DNA from: JBCCGR01 sp039029195
Lineage (GTDB): Bacteria > Pseudomonadota > Alphaproteobacteria > Rhizobiales > Rhizobiaceae
Reading direction: 5' to 3'
Length of the DNA: 64,000 bases
Assembly: GCA_039029195.1 (NCBI GenBank)
Contig: JBCCGR010000006.1
Location: forward strand, 1-64,000
Shown: positions 7,093-14,407 of the stretch, piece after piece
How positions within the stretch are numbered: the stretch's first letter is position 1
Layout: each line of letters opens with the position of its first letter
Program-made: the position numbers and the translations under genes
The notes under the pieces: model-generated
Database searches by the model: none
What the model saw: the letters and a program-made list of their open reading frames with translations, nothing else
What the model was told of the DNA's origin: nothing

Positions 7093-8148
7093 ATGACAGA
7101 CGATCCCAACGCCATTGATGAAGCCACGCTCGCGCCATATCTCGCAGACCATGTGGCTGACTTTGGCGAGCTCCAATCGGTTTCAAAATTCAATACCGGG
7201 CAATCCAATCCCACCTATCTGGTGGAGGCAACCAGCGGCAAGTATGTTTTGCGAGCCAAACCGCCGGGAGAACTGTTGAAATCGGCCCACCAGGTTGATC
7301 GCGAGTTCCGGGTCATGAATGGGCTTGCGGGAACCGGTGTTCCGGTCCCGCGCATGCTTCACCTTTGTGAAGATGCAGAAACATCGCCGATCGGACGTAT
7401 GTTCTTCATTATGTCCCATCTCGACGGTCGCATCCTTTGGGACCCGGCACTGCCTGAGTTCGGAGAGGGCGAAGCGGCCAACGCGGAACGTTCGGCAATT
7501 TATGATGCGATGAACGAAACGCTGGCAGCTCTTCATGCAGTTGATCCATCCGCCGTGGGGCTTGCGGACTTCGGCAAGCCTGGAAATTATTTTGAGCGCC
7601 AGACCACGCGATGGGCGAAGCAATATCGGGCCTCGGAGCTCGATCGCATCGAAGACGTACACACGACCATTCAATGGCTGGAAGACAACATGCCTGCAGA
7701 TGATGGGCAAGTGTCGATTGTTCATGGGGATTATCGGCTCGACAACATGATCTTCCACAAGAACGAGCCGCGCGTGATTGCCGTTCTTGACTGGGAACTC
7801 TCGACGCTGGGCCACCCGCTCGCTGATCTTGCCTATCAGTGCATGCAGTGGCGCTTGCCACATCAGGGTGGGATGCGCGGCTTGGGGGGGATGGATCGGG
7901 CAGCCATCGGAATCCCAACCGAAAAAGAATATGTCGCCAGCTACTGCGCGCGAAGAGGGGTGAGCGAAATCCCCAACTGGCCGTTTTACATTGTCTTTTG
8001 CATGTTCCGCCTGACGGCAATTCTGCAGGGCGTTTATCGCCGTGCAGTTGAAGGTAACGCATCAAACCCTGGCCGGGCAAAAGAAATGGCCGCCGCAATT
8101 CCTTTGCTGGCACGAGCCGGTATTGATCTGATTGAGAAAGAGACCTGA
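7093..8148 (+). CDS. ACAD10/11-type aminoglycoside-phosphotransferase-fold kinase
   Basis: A 351-residue APH-fold kinase very close in pattern to the N-terminal domain of animal ACAD10/11. Matching segments are TGQSNPTYLV near residue 36, LRAKPPGELL near 54, DREFRVM near 70, HGDYRLDN near 212-219 (catalytic Asp and Asn) and VLDWELSTLGHPLADLA near 233-249 (metal-binding Asp). In ACAD11 and in LvaA of levulinate catabolism this kinase phosphorylates the 4-hydroxyl of a 4-hydroxyacyl-CoA. The dehydrogenase half is the divergent gene at 3375. RBS gaggaa precedes the ATG. The SDR gene follows two bases after the stop. An aminoglycoside-resistance role is unlikely. Confidence 0.88.
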   Translation: MTDDPNAIDEATLAPYLADHVADFGELQSVSKFNTGQSNPTYLVEATSGKYVLRAKPPGELLKSAHQVDREFRVMNGLAGTGVPVPRMLHLCEDAETSPIGRMFFIMSHLDGRILWDPALPEFGEGEAANAERSAIYDAMNETLAALHAVDPSAVGLADFGKPGNYFERQTTRWAKQYRASELDRIEDVHTTIQWLEDNMPADDGQVSIVHGDYRLDNMIFHKNEPRVIAVLDWELSTLGHPLADLAYQCMQWRLPHQGGMRGLGGMDRAAIGIPTEKEYVASYCARRGVSEIPNWPFYIVFCMFRLTAILQGVYRRAVEGNASNPGRAKEMAAAIPLLARAGIDLIEKET

Positions 8149-8150
8149 CC

Positions 8151-8933
8151 ATGGCACGATTTGAAGGAAAATGTGTTCTGCTGACTGGAGCAGCCGGTGG
8201 CTTTGGTCGCTCGGTCACCAGAATGCTGGCGGCAGAAGGGGCCTGTTTTGTGCTGTCCGACTTCAATGAAGCTGGTCTTTCGGATTTTTCCCAGGAGCTT
8301 TCCAGCGAGGGCATTCCCCACGCCATTCAGGCGGGCGATGTGGCGAAGGAAGAAACGTCTGAAACCCTCGTCAATCTGGCTCTCAGCGAATTTGGCAGGC
8401 TCGATATTGCCATCAACAATGCAGGAATCGGGCACAAACCCGCTAAACTGCCGGATGTTGACTCTGATGAAGCGCAAGCCGTGGTTCAGGTTGATCTGAT
8501 GGGCGTGTTTTTTGGTATGAAGTACCAGATACCTGTGATGGAAAAGGCCAACCGGGAGACGGGGCAATTGTCTGCTATTCTCAATGTTTCATCGCTCGCC
8601 GGGATTGGTGGCGCTCAGACCATTTCGGTCTATTCCGCAGCCAAGCACGGGGTGATTGGCCTCACCAAAACGGCGGCGCTGGAATATGCAAGGCGCGGCA
8701 TCCGCATCAACGCAATATGTCCGTCGTTTGCCCGCACCCCCATGGTGGAAGATGAACTGCTGGAGGGTGTCAACACCGAAGAGGCGGAAGCCCATCTCAC
8801 ACGCGGCATTCCCATGCGGAGGCTTGCAACAGCAGATGAAGTAACACAGGCGATGGTGTGGGCTTGTGATCCTGCCAATTCCTTCTTGACCGGCCAGTCG
8901 ATTGCCATCGACGGCGGCACATCGGCCCAATAG
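8151..8933 (+). CDS. SDR family oxidoreductase
   Basis: A 260-residue classical SDR with TGAAGGFG near residue 13, NNAG near 91, the catalytic Ser in VSSLAG and Tyr-Lys in YSAAK, ending IAIDGGTSAQ. It starts two bases after the kinase stop and precedes the acyl-CoA dehydrogenase by 16 bases, so it is part of the same transcript. It is the third SDR in the operon. One may reduce a 4-keto group or oxidise a 3-hydroxy group, but the sequence does not say which. Confidence 0.85.
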   Translation: MARFEGKCVLLTGAAGGFGRSVTRMLAAEGACFVLSDFNEAGLSDFSQELSSEGIPHAIQAGDVAKEETSETLVNLALSEFGRLDIAINNAGIGHKPAKLPDVDSDEAQAVVQVDLMGVFFGMKYQIPVMEKANRETGQLSAILNVSSLAGIGGAQTISVYSAAKHGVIGLTKTAALEYARRGIRINAICPSFARTPMVEDELLEGVNTEEAEAHLTRGIPMRRLATADEVTQAMVWACDPANSFLTGQSIAIDGGTSAQ

Positions 8934-8949
8934 TCTCAGGAGCGAAGCC

Positions 8950-10146
8950 ATGGATTTGAATTATACCGACGAGGAAGTCGCCTTTCGCGATGAAGTGCGG
9001 GCCTTTTTGAAGGCAGAGTTGCCAAAGCGCATCAGCGACAAGGTGCTGAAGTCATTGCGCCTCACCAAAGAAGACATGGAAGAATGGCACGCCATATTGA
9101 ACCGCAAGGGCTGGCTGGCGCATGCATGGCCGAAGGCTTTCGGCGGGCTGGAATGGGACGCCGTTGAGCGCAACATTTTTGATGAAGAGTGTGCCGTTGC
9201 GGGGGCACCCCGTCTCGTGCCGTTTGGGCTCAACATGTTGGCTCCGGTGTTGATGGCATTCGGATCAACAGAACAACAACAGCACTATCTGCCCCGCATT
9301 CTGGATGGCACCGATTGGTGGTGTCAGGGCTACTCGGAGCCGGGCTCGGGTTCTGATCTTGCGTCGCTGAAAACAAAGGCCGTTCGCGAAGGCGACCATT
9401 ATATCGTCAATGGTCAGAAGACGTGGACCACCCTTGGCCAGCACGCCAACATGATCTTTTGCCTCGTCCGTACGTCAAGCGAAGGCAAACAGCAGGAGGG
9501 AATTTCGTTCCTGCTGATCGACATGGATACACCCGGCGTGGAAGTGCGCCCGATTCTGCTCCTGAACGGGGAGCACGAAGTTAACGAAGTCTTCTTCGAC
9601 AATGTCAAAGTGCCAGTCGAAAATTTGGTCGGGGAAGAAAACAAGGGGTGGACCTATGCGAAGTTCCTGCTCCTCCACGAGCGGACGGGCATTGCTGGGG
9701 TCGGCTTTTCCATGGCAGGTCTTGATCATCTTAAAGAGATTGCCAAAGACCAAAAGGTGGACGGTAAGCCTCTGATTGAAGACCCTTATTTTGCCGCACG
9801 CATGGCAGAGGTTGAGGTTGATCTGGCAGCAATGCGTACGACCAATCTGCGGGTCTTGCAGGCCGCCAAGGATGGCGCGGCGGCAGGGCCGGAATCGTCC
9901 ATGCTGAAAATCAAGGGCACCGTCATTCGTCAAACCATCAATGATCTGACACGACGGGCATTGGGGCCGTTCGCACTTCCGTTCTCTTCAGAAGCGCTGG
10001 ATGTTGGCTACAATGAGGATCCGATTGGGCCTGAATATGCCAATCCGGTTACCGGCGACTATTTCAACAACCGGAAACTCTCGATTTTCGGTGGCTCGAA
10101 CGAAATTCAAAAAAACATCATCACCAAAGTGACGATGGGTCTGTAG
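8950..10146 (+). CDS. Acyl-CoA dehydrogenase, PimC-like large subunit
   Basis: A 398-residue acyl-CoA dehydrogenase with FAD/substrate motifs QGYSEPGSGSDLASL near residue 126 and NGQKTWTTLGQHA near 154, and a C-terminal FGGSNEIQKNI. The YEG glutamate of MCAD-type enzymes is replaced by Gly, but a Glu in LLHERTG (about residue 244) sits where isovaleryl-CoA-type enzymes keep the catalytic base. The pattern resembles the large subunit of pimeloyl-CoA dehydrogenase and the alpha subunits of steroid-type ACAD heteromers. The ATG at 8950 has aggagcgaa upstream. It pairs with the next gene, 16 bases away. Confidence 0.87.
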   Translation: MDLNYTDEEVAFRDEVRAFLKAELPKRISDKVLKSLRLTKEDMEEWHAILNRKGWLAHAWPKAFGGLEWDAVERNIFDEECAVAGAPRLVPFGLNMLAPVLMAFGSTEQQQHYLPRILDGTDWWCQGYSEPGSGSDLASLKTKAVREGDHYIVNGQKTWTTLGQHANMIFCLVRTSSEGKQQEGISFLLIDMDTPGVEVRPILLLNGEHEVNEVFFDNVKVPVENLVGEENKGWTYAKFLLLHERTGIAGVGFSMAGLDHLKEIAKDQKVDGKPLIEDPYFAARMAEVEVDLAAMRTTNLRVLQAAKDGAAAGPESSMLKIKGTVIRQTINDLTRRALGPFALPFSSEALDVGYNEDPIGPEYANPVTGDYFNNRKLSIFGGSNEIQKNIITKVTMGL

Positions 10147-10162
10147 CGGCGAGGTATCGTAG

Positions 10163-11302
10163 ATGGATTTTCAACACACTGAAGACCGCCGCATGCTGGC
10201 CGATATGGCCGGGCGCTATGTGCGCGAACAATATGCGATTGAAGATCGGCACAAGATTGCCGCTGGTGAAAACGGATACTCCAAGGAAAAATGGGCCGAA
10301 TTTGCCGAGCTGGGCCTTATTGGAGCGCTGTTCGGTGAAGAAGTCGGTGGATTCGGTGGCGCTGGCTTCGACATTGCCGTCGTATTCGAAGAACTTGGCA
10401 AGGGGCTGGTGGTAGAACCGTTTCTCGCCAATCTGATTGCGGGCAAAGCCATTTCTGTGGCTGGCAGCGATCAGCAAAAAGCCATGCTGGAATCCGTCAT
10501 TGGCGGTGAGACCACGTTGGCGCTAGCCTACGGCGAACCAACAACCCGCTACTCTCTCAATCAGATTGCCATGGGTGGGAGCACAATCGGCAATGGGTAT
10601 GTGCTCAATGGCCACAAATCAGTGGTTCTGAATGGCGATAGTGCCGATCATCTTGTGGTCGCTGCCCGCACGTCGGGCACCGCAGGTGATGACAGTGGTC
10701 TTTCGCTGTTTTTGATCGATGCGAACTCTGAAGGCATTAGTCGGCGTGGCTTTGGTACCAATGACGGCTATAAGGCGGCTGAAATCATGTTCAGCAAAGT
10801 GGAGGTCAGCCAAGATGCGCTGATCGGTACAGAAGGCGAGGGGCTTTCCATTCTGGAAACAGCAATCGGCTGGGGTATTCTTGCCGTTTGCGCGGAAGCT
10901 TTGGGTGCAATGCAGGTCGCTAGCGACCAGACGCTGGACTATCTGAAAACCCGAAAACAGTTTGGCGTGCCAATCGGAAAGTTTCAGGCACTTCAACACC
11001 GCTTGGTCGACATGCTCATCGAAATTGAGCAGGTTCGCTCGGCGCTGATCAATGCCGCGGGCCATATGGATGCGCCGGCGAATGAACGAGACTGGCATCT
11101 TTCATCGCTCAAAAATCTTGTGGGGCGCGCTGGAAAGCTGATTGGAGAGGAGAGCATCCAAATGCATGGCGGGATCGGCATGACATTTGAATATTCCGTG
11201 GCTCATTTTGCCAAACGGTTGATCATGATCGATCACCTGTTCGGCGACACAGACCACCATCTGAAGAAGATCATTGATCTTTCTGGAAAGCGGGCCGCTT
11301 GA
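10163..11302 (+). CDS. Acyl-CoA dehydrogenase, PimD-like small subunit
   Basis: A 379-residue ACAD-fold protein with a weaker motif set. The usual TEPxxGSD loop is reduced to AYGEPTTRYSLNQ, and the C-terminal active-site segment reads HLFGDTDHHL with no YEG glutamate. The region MHGGIGMTFEYSVAHFAKR is typical of PimD-like subunits. Such proteins form alpha2beta2 enzymes with a catalytically complete partner, here the gene immediately upstream. Probable role: cofactor and substrate contribution to a heteromeric dehydrogenase for dicarboxylyl-, branched- or polycyclic acyl-CoA. Substrate class is inferred from family only. Confidence 0.85.
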   Translation: MDFQHTEDRRMLADMAGRYVREQYAIEDRHKIAAGENGYSKEKWAEFAELGLIGALFGEEVGGFGGAGFDIAVVFEELGKGLVVEPFLANLIAGKAISVAGSDQQKAMLESVIGGETTLALAYGEPTTRYSLNQIAMGGSTIGNGYVLNGHKSVVLNGDSADHLVVAARTSGTAGDDSGLSLFLIDANSEGISRRGFGTNDGYKAAEIMFSKVEVSQDALIGTEGEGLSILETAIGWGILAVCAEALGAMQVASDQTLDYLKTRKQFGVPIGKFQALQHRLVDMLIEIEQVRSALINAAGHMDAPANERDWHLSSLKNLVGRAGKLIGEESIQMHGGIGMTFEYSVAHFAKRLIMIDHLFGDTDHHLKKIIDLSGKRAA

Positions 11303-11724
11303 CTGTGGCGGACAATGCGGAAAAACCCATTGTCTTTTCGTCAATGCATGGCCTCCAACAGACGCTTGGATATGAGGCCGAGGTGTATTCCACCCACGCT
11401 GACGTTCACCTGACGATTGAGCAAAGCCATCTTAATTCGCAGGGACATATGCATGGCGGAATATTCTGCGTCATTTTGGATTCCGCCTGTGGATTTGCAG
11501 CAAGCCGGGCTCTTTCGGACGATGCCAGTCAGCGGGTCGTCACGGTTTCTCTGACCACCAACTATCTGGCTCCGGGGCAGCCCGGAGCAATCGTGGCGCG
11601 GGGCGAAGTGGTGCGGGTTGGAAACAAGACCGTGTTCTGCGAAGGCAAGGTCTACGACAGCGCAGGCATGATATTGGCAACCGCGACCGGCGTTTTCAAA
11701 AAATCAGTTAAATCCGCGAAATGA
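11299..11724 (+). CDS. PaaI family hot-dog thioesterase
   Basis: A 141-residue hot-dog protein with HMHGGIFCVILDSACGFAA near residue 50, the conserved His-Gly-Gly and Asp of PaaI-type acyl-CoA thioesterases, and the strand TVSLTTNYLAPG. It would hydrolyse stalled or aromatic acyl-CoA esters and release CoA. The likely TTG start at 11299 overlaps the ACAD stop; a GTG at 11305 and an ATG at 11344 are alternatives, none with a strong ribosome-binding site. The 3' end overlaps the next gene by four bases (ATGA), so all three genes appear translationally coupled. Confidence 0.85.
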   Translation: MTVADNAEKPIVFSSMHGLQQTLGYEAEVYSTHADVHLTIEQSHLNSQGHMHGGIFCVILDSACGFAASRALSDDASQRVVTVSLTTNYLAPGQPGAIVARGEVVRVGNKTVFCEGKVYDSAGMILATATGVFKKSVKSAK

Positions 11725-12434
11725 GCCTGCCGGCGCCAAAGGCACTCTTGTTCGATGTGTTTGGGACAGTTGTTGACTGGCGCACCAGCATCATTCGCGA
11801 GCTGACGGAATTTGGCAAAGGGCACGGCATTTCGCTTGATTGGGAGGGTTTTGCGGATCAATGGCGGGGGCTCTACCAGCCTTCTATGGAGGCCGTGCGA
11901 ACTGGTGCGCGCGAATGGACAACTCTGGATGAGCTTCATCGTGAGAGCCTGGACACTTTGCTTTCGGACCACGGCGTTTTAGGTCTTTCTGAGGAAGATC
12001 TGGTACGTTTGAATCGAGCCTGGCACCGTCTCGATCCCTGGCCGGACACCGTTCCCGGCCTCAGTCGCTTGAGACGTAACTTCATTCTCTCAACACTATC
12101 CAATGGCAATACGGCGCTGCTGCTCAACATGGCAAAGCGTTCCGCATTGCCCTTTGATGTGATTCTCGGCGCGGAAACTGCACGCGCCTACAAGCCTGTC
12201 CCATCCGCCTATTTAGAGACCGCTCGCATGGTCGGGCTGGCACCGTCTGAGTGCATGATGGTGGCAGCGCACAATGATGATCTTGTCGCGGCAACGGAGC
12301 TGGGGCTGCAAACTGCGTTTGTTTGCCGGCCGACCGAACGCGGTCCGAATCAGACCATCGATCTGGAACCCAACGGAGACTGGACCTACAGCGTTTCGAG
12401 CTTTGAGGAGCTTGCCGACGCTTTGCAAAACTGA
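11721..12434 (+). CDS. HAD-superfamily hydrolase, haloacid dehalogenase type II-like
   Basis: A 237-residue HAD hydrolase. Motif I is LFDVFGTVVDW (nucleophile Asp near residue 10), motif II is LSTLSNGN, motif III Lys is in RAYKPVPSAY, and motif IV is MVAAHNDDLVAA. This set matches the L-2-haloacid dehalogenase-type branch, but many members are phosphatases. The canonical SSNxWD ending of true dehalogenases reads AAHNDDL, so dehalogenase activity is not assured. It is the last gene of the catabolic operon; a phosphatase role toward phosphorylated acyl intermediates would fit the kinase in the same operon but is speculative. Confidence 0.8.
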   Translation: MSLPAPKALLFDVFGTVVDWRTSIIRELTEFGKGHGISLDWEGFADQWRGLYQPSMEAVRTGAREWTTLDELHRESLDTLLSDHGVLGLSEEDLVRLNRAWHRLDPWPDTVPGLSRLRRNFILSTLSNGNTALLLNMAKRSALPFDVILGAETARAYKPVPSAYLETARMVGLAPSECMMVAAHNDDLVAATELGLQTAFVCRPTERGPNQTIDLEPNGDWTYSVSSFEELADALQN

Positions 12435-12499
12435 GCCATTGGCCCGGAAGTTGCAGCGACATCGCCAATTCGCAACCTGTGCTGAATTGGGACAATTTC

Positions 12500-12760
12500 G
12501 TGCTGAAGATCCTCTTTATTGCTGCCGCAACAAGCAATTTCTCCGCCTATCCAGGCTTCAACAATCCGAATGCGATGGTGGAAATGACCACAGATAAAGG
12601 CTTGGTTGTCGAGATTGTGTTGCGCTGCGGTATAACAGACTTAGGAAAAATATCACCCGGCATCATGACCTATTCCAAGGTCGAAAGGCTGTTTTGTTCC
12701 TCAAAACACAAGTGTTTTGACACAGCCGAACAAGCGGCGATCCACACCTGCAACTGGTGA
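12500..12760 (+). CDS. Small secreted protein with four cysteines (hypothetical)
   Basis: An 86-residue reading frame starting at GTG 12500, with gggac six bases upstream and a signal-peptide-like start (LKILFIAAATSNFSA). The mature part has four cysteines (about residues 43, 66, 72 and 84), enough for two disulfides, and segments VVEIVLRCG and MTYSKVERLFC that resemble short conserved periplasmic proteins I associate with Rhizobiales. No function is known to me. It occupies most of an otherwise empty gap between the HAD gene and the next small gene. The start could also be GTG 12479. Coding status is probable but unproven. Confidence 0.5.
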   Translation: MLKILFIAAATSNFSAYPGFNNPNAMVEMTTDKGLVVEIVLRCGITDLGKISPGIMTYSKVERLFCSSKHKCFDTAEQAAIHTCNW

Positions 12761-12862
12761 TCGGACCGGAACCTCCCGGTGGATGACGATAGTTGATTTG
12801 GTATTTTGCCAGATATGGGCTAGCCTCTCCTGGTTCCCGCAACCATACAGAGGGAGAATGCA

Positions 12863-13096
12863 ATGAAAACAGTTTTGACTTGGGTCTGCGCCGCCGGATT
12901 GGTGGGAGTAACCACCCTGTCGGCGCAGGCTTGCTCATTTGGTAAATCCGCTTCCTACATGAAGGATCACAAGACCGTTGCTGCGACGACGGTTGAGTCG
13001 GAAAAGAAATCTGAGGAAGCTATGTCCACCTTTGACCCGAAGGCTCCGGTGGACTTTGAAGAAAAGAAAAAGATCGTGCCGGAAGTCGCCGAGTAG
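12863..13096 (+). CDS. Small exported hypothetical protein
   Basis: A 77-residue protein with a clear Sec signal peptide (MKTVLTWVCAAGLVGVTTLS) and likely cleavage after AQA. The mature part is short and charged, with runs of Lys and Glu and one Cys near its N-terminus; it has no enzyme motif. The residues around that Cys do not fit a lipobox. RBS agggaga sits upstream of the ATG, and a strong terminator follows 25 bases after the stop, so it forms its own transcription unit or closes the preceding one. No function is assigned. Confidence 0.7.
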   Translation: MKTVLTWVCAAGLVGVTTLSAQACSFGKSASYMKDHKTVAATTVESEKKSEEAMSTFDPKAPVDFEEKKKIVPEVAE

Positions 13097-13121
13097 GCCA
13101 GTCTTATCTTTTGGTTTCTTG

Positions 13122-13147
13122 AAAACCCGGGCCTCGCTCGGGTTTTT
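13122..13147. terminator. Rho-independent terminator, probably bidirectional
   Basis: Stem AAAACCCG / CGGGTTTT with a 9-base loop followed by an extra T. It ends the small exported protein gene on the plus strand. Read on the minus strand the stem is also followed by T residues, so it can close the converging alcohol dehydrogenase transcript. Confidence 0.8.
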
Positions 13148-13178
13148 CTTTGGCCGATCTAAGTTCTGATTGGGTGGC

Positions 13179-14324
13179 CTACAAACACGCCTCAAACAAC
13201 GCTCGCGTATTTTCTTCGGTCATGGAAACGGGGTTCCCGCCGACGCTTGGATCTTGCAGCGCTGAGGCTGTAAGCGCGGTGATGTCTGGATCTTTGACTC
13301 CCAGGGCGGTCAGATTTTCTGGAATGTTGAGCATCCGGTTCAACTCGCCCACATAACGATAAAATCCCTCATACCCGCCAGCGATACCCAGATAGGCTGC
13401 AGCCCGCTCCAGCCGATCTTCAATCGCCGGGCGATTGAACTTGAGTACAGGTTGCATCACCACCGCATTGGTGGTGCCGTGATGGGTATGATGCGTCGCA
13501 CCAATGGGGTGGGAAAGGGCATGGATGGCACCAAGTCCCTTCTGGAACGCAGTTGCGCCCATTGCCGCCGCGCTCATCATGTTTGCGCGTGCTTCAAGAT
13601 CATCTGGTGATTGATAGGCTCGCACCAGATTGTCCCGCACCAAGCGCATGCCCTCAAGCGCAATGCCTTGCGACATAGGATGGTAGTGTGGAGAGCAAAA
13701 CGCTTCCAGACAGTGTGCGAAGGCATCCATACCAGTGCCCGCCGTAATGAATGGTGGCATTCCGACGGTCAGTTCCGGATCGCAAATCACCTGTGCTGGC
13801 AGCACTTTGGGATGAAAGATAATCTTCTTTTCGTTGGTCTGCGAGTTGGTAAGGACGCCCGCACGGCCAACTTCTGAACCCGTACCTGCCGTGGTGGGAA
13901 CGGCAACAATTGGAGCGATCTTGTCGGCGTCAGCGCGCATCCACCAGTCTCCGATGTCTTCCAGATCCCAAACTGAAACAGACTGGTGCGCCATGAGTGC
14001 GACCAACTTGCCGAGATCAAGTCCTGATCCACCGCCGAATGCGACCACGCCGTCATGGTTTCCGTCGAGGAAGGCGGCAACGCCGTCTTTCAGATTTCCC
14101 TCATGAGGATTGGGGTCGACGTCGCTGAAAAGGGCGCGTCCCAATTCTGCTTTCTCCAGCAGATCGAGCGCATTGGTCGTGATGGGCAGGTCCGACAGTC
14201 CCTGATCTGTTACCAACAGGGGCCTGGACATTCCTGCAGCTGCGCAGGCGTCGGCGAGTTCAGCAATTCGACCGGCTCCGAACCTGATATTGGTCGGGTA
14301 GCTCCAGTTCGCAGTCAGGGTCAT
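13179..14324 (-). CDS. Iron-containing alcohol dehydrogenase
   Basis: A 381-residue group III alcohol dehydrogenase. GGGSGLDLGK near residue 97 binds NAD(P). Metal ligands are visible as the Asp and His of GMDAFAHCLEA (about 200) and the histidines of LSHPIGATHHTHHG (about 270-283). It oxidises or reduces an alcohol/aldehyde pair in the cytoplasm. The downstream neighbour on the same strand is none; upstream on the same strand lies a CoA-transferase about 80 bases away. Together they could oxidise an alcohol or hydroxy acid and activate an acid to its CoA ester, but the substrate is unknown. Confidence 0.9.
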   Translation of the reverse strand: MTLTANWSYPTNIRFGAGRIAELADACAAAGMSRPLLVTDQGLSDLPITTNALDLLEKAELGRALFSDVDPNPHEGNLKDGVAAFLDGNHDGVVAFGGGSGLDLGKLVALMAHQSVSVWDLEDIGDWWMRADADKIAPIVAVPTTAGTGSEVGRAGVLTNSQTNEKKIIFHPKVLPAQVICDPELTVGMPPFITAGTGMDAFAHCLEAFCSPHYHPMSQGIALEGMRLVRDNLVRAYQSPDDLEARANMMSAAAMGATAFQKGLGAIHALSHPIGATHHTHHGTTNAVVMQPVLKFNRPAIEDRLERAAAYLGIAGGYEGFYRYVGELNRMLNIPENLTALGVKDPDITALTASALQDPSVGGNPVSMTEENTRALFEACL

Positions 14325-14407
14325 TCAGTTCACGTGCTCGATTGTTGAAAGGATTTCGAGACAGTACATCGGACTGTCTAGCGGTCAATGATCAAATGCG
14401 CGCGACT

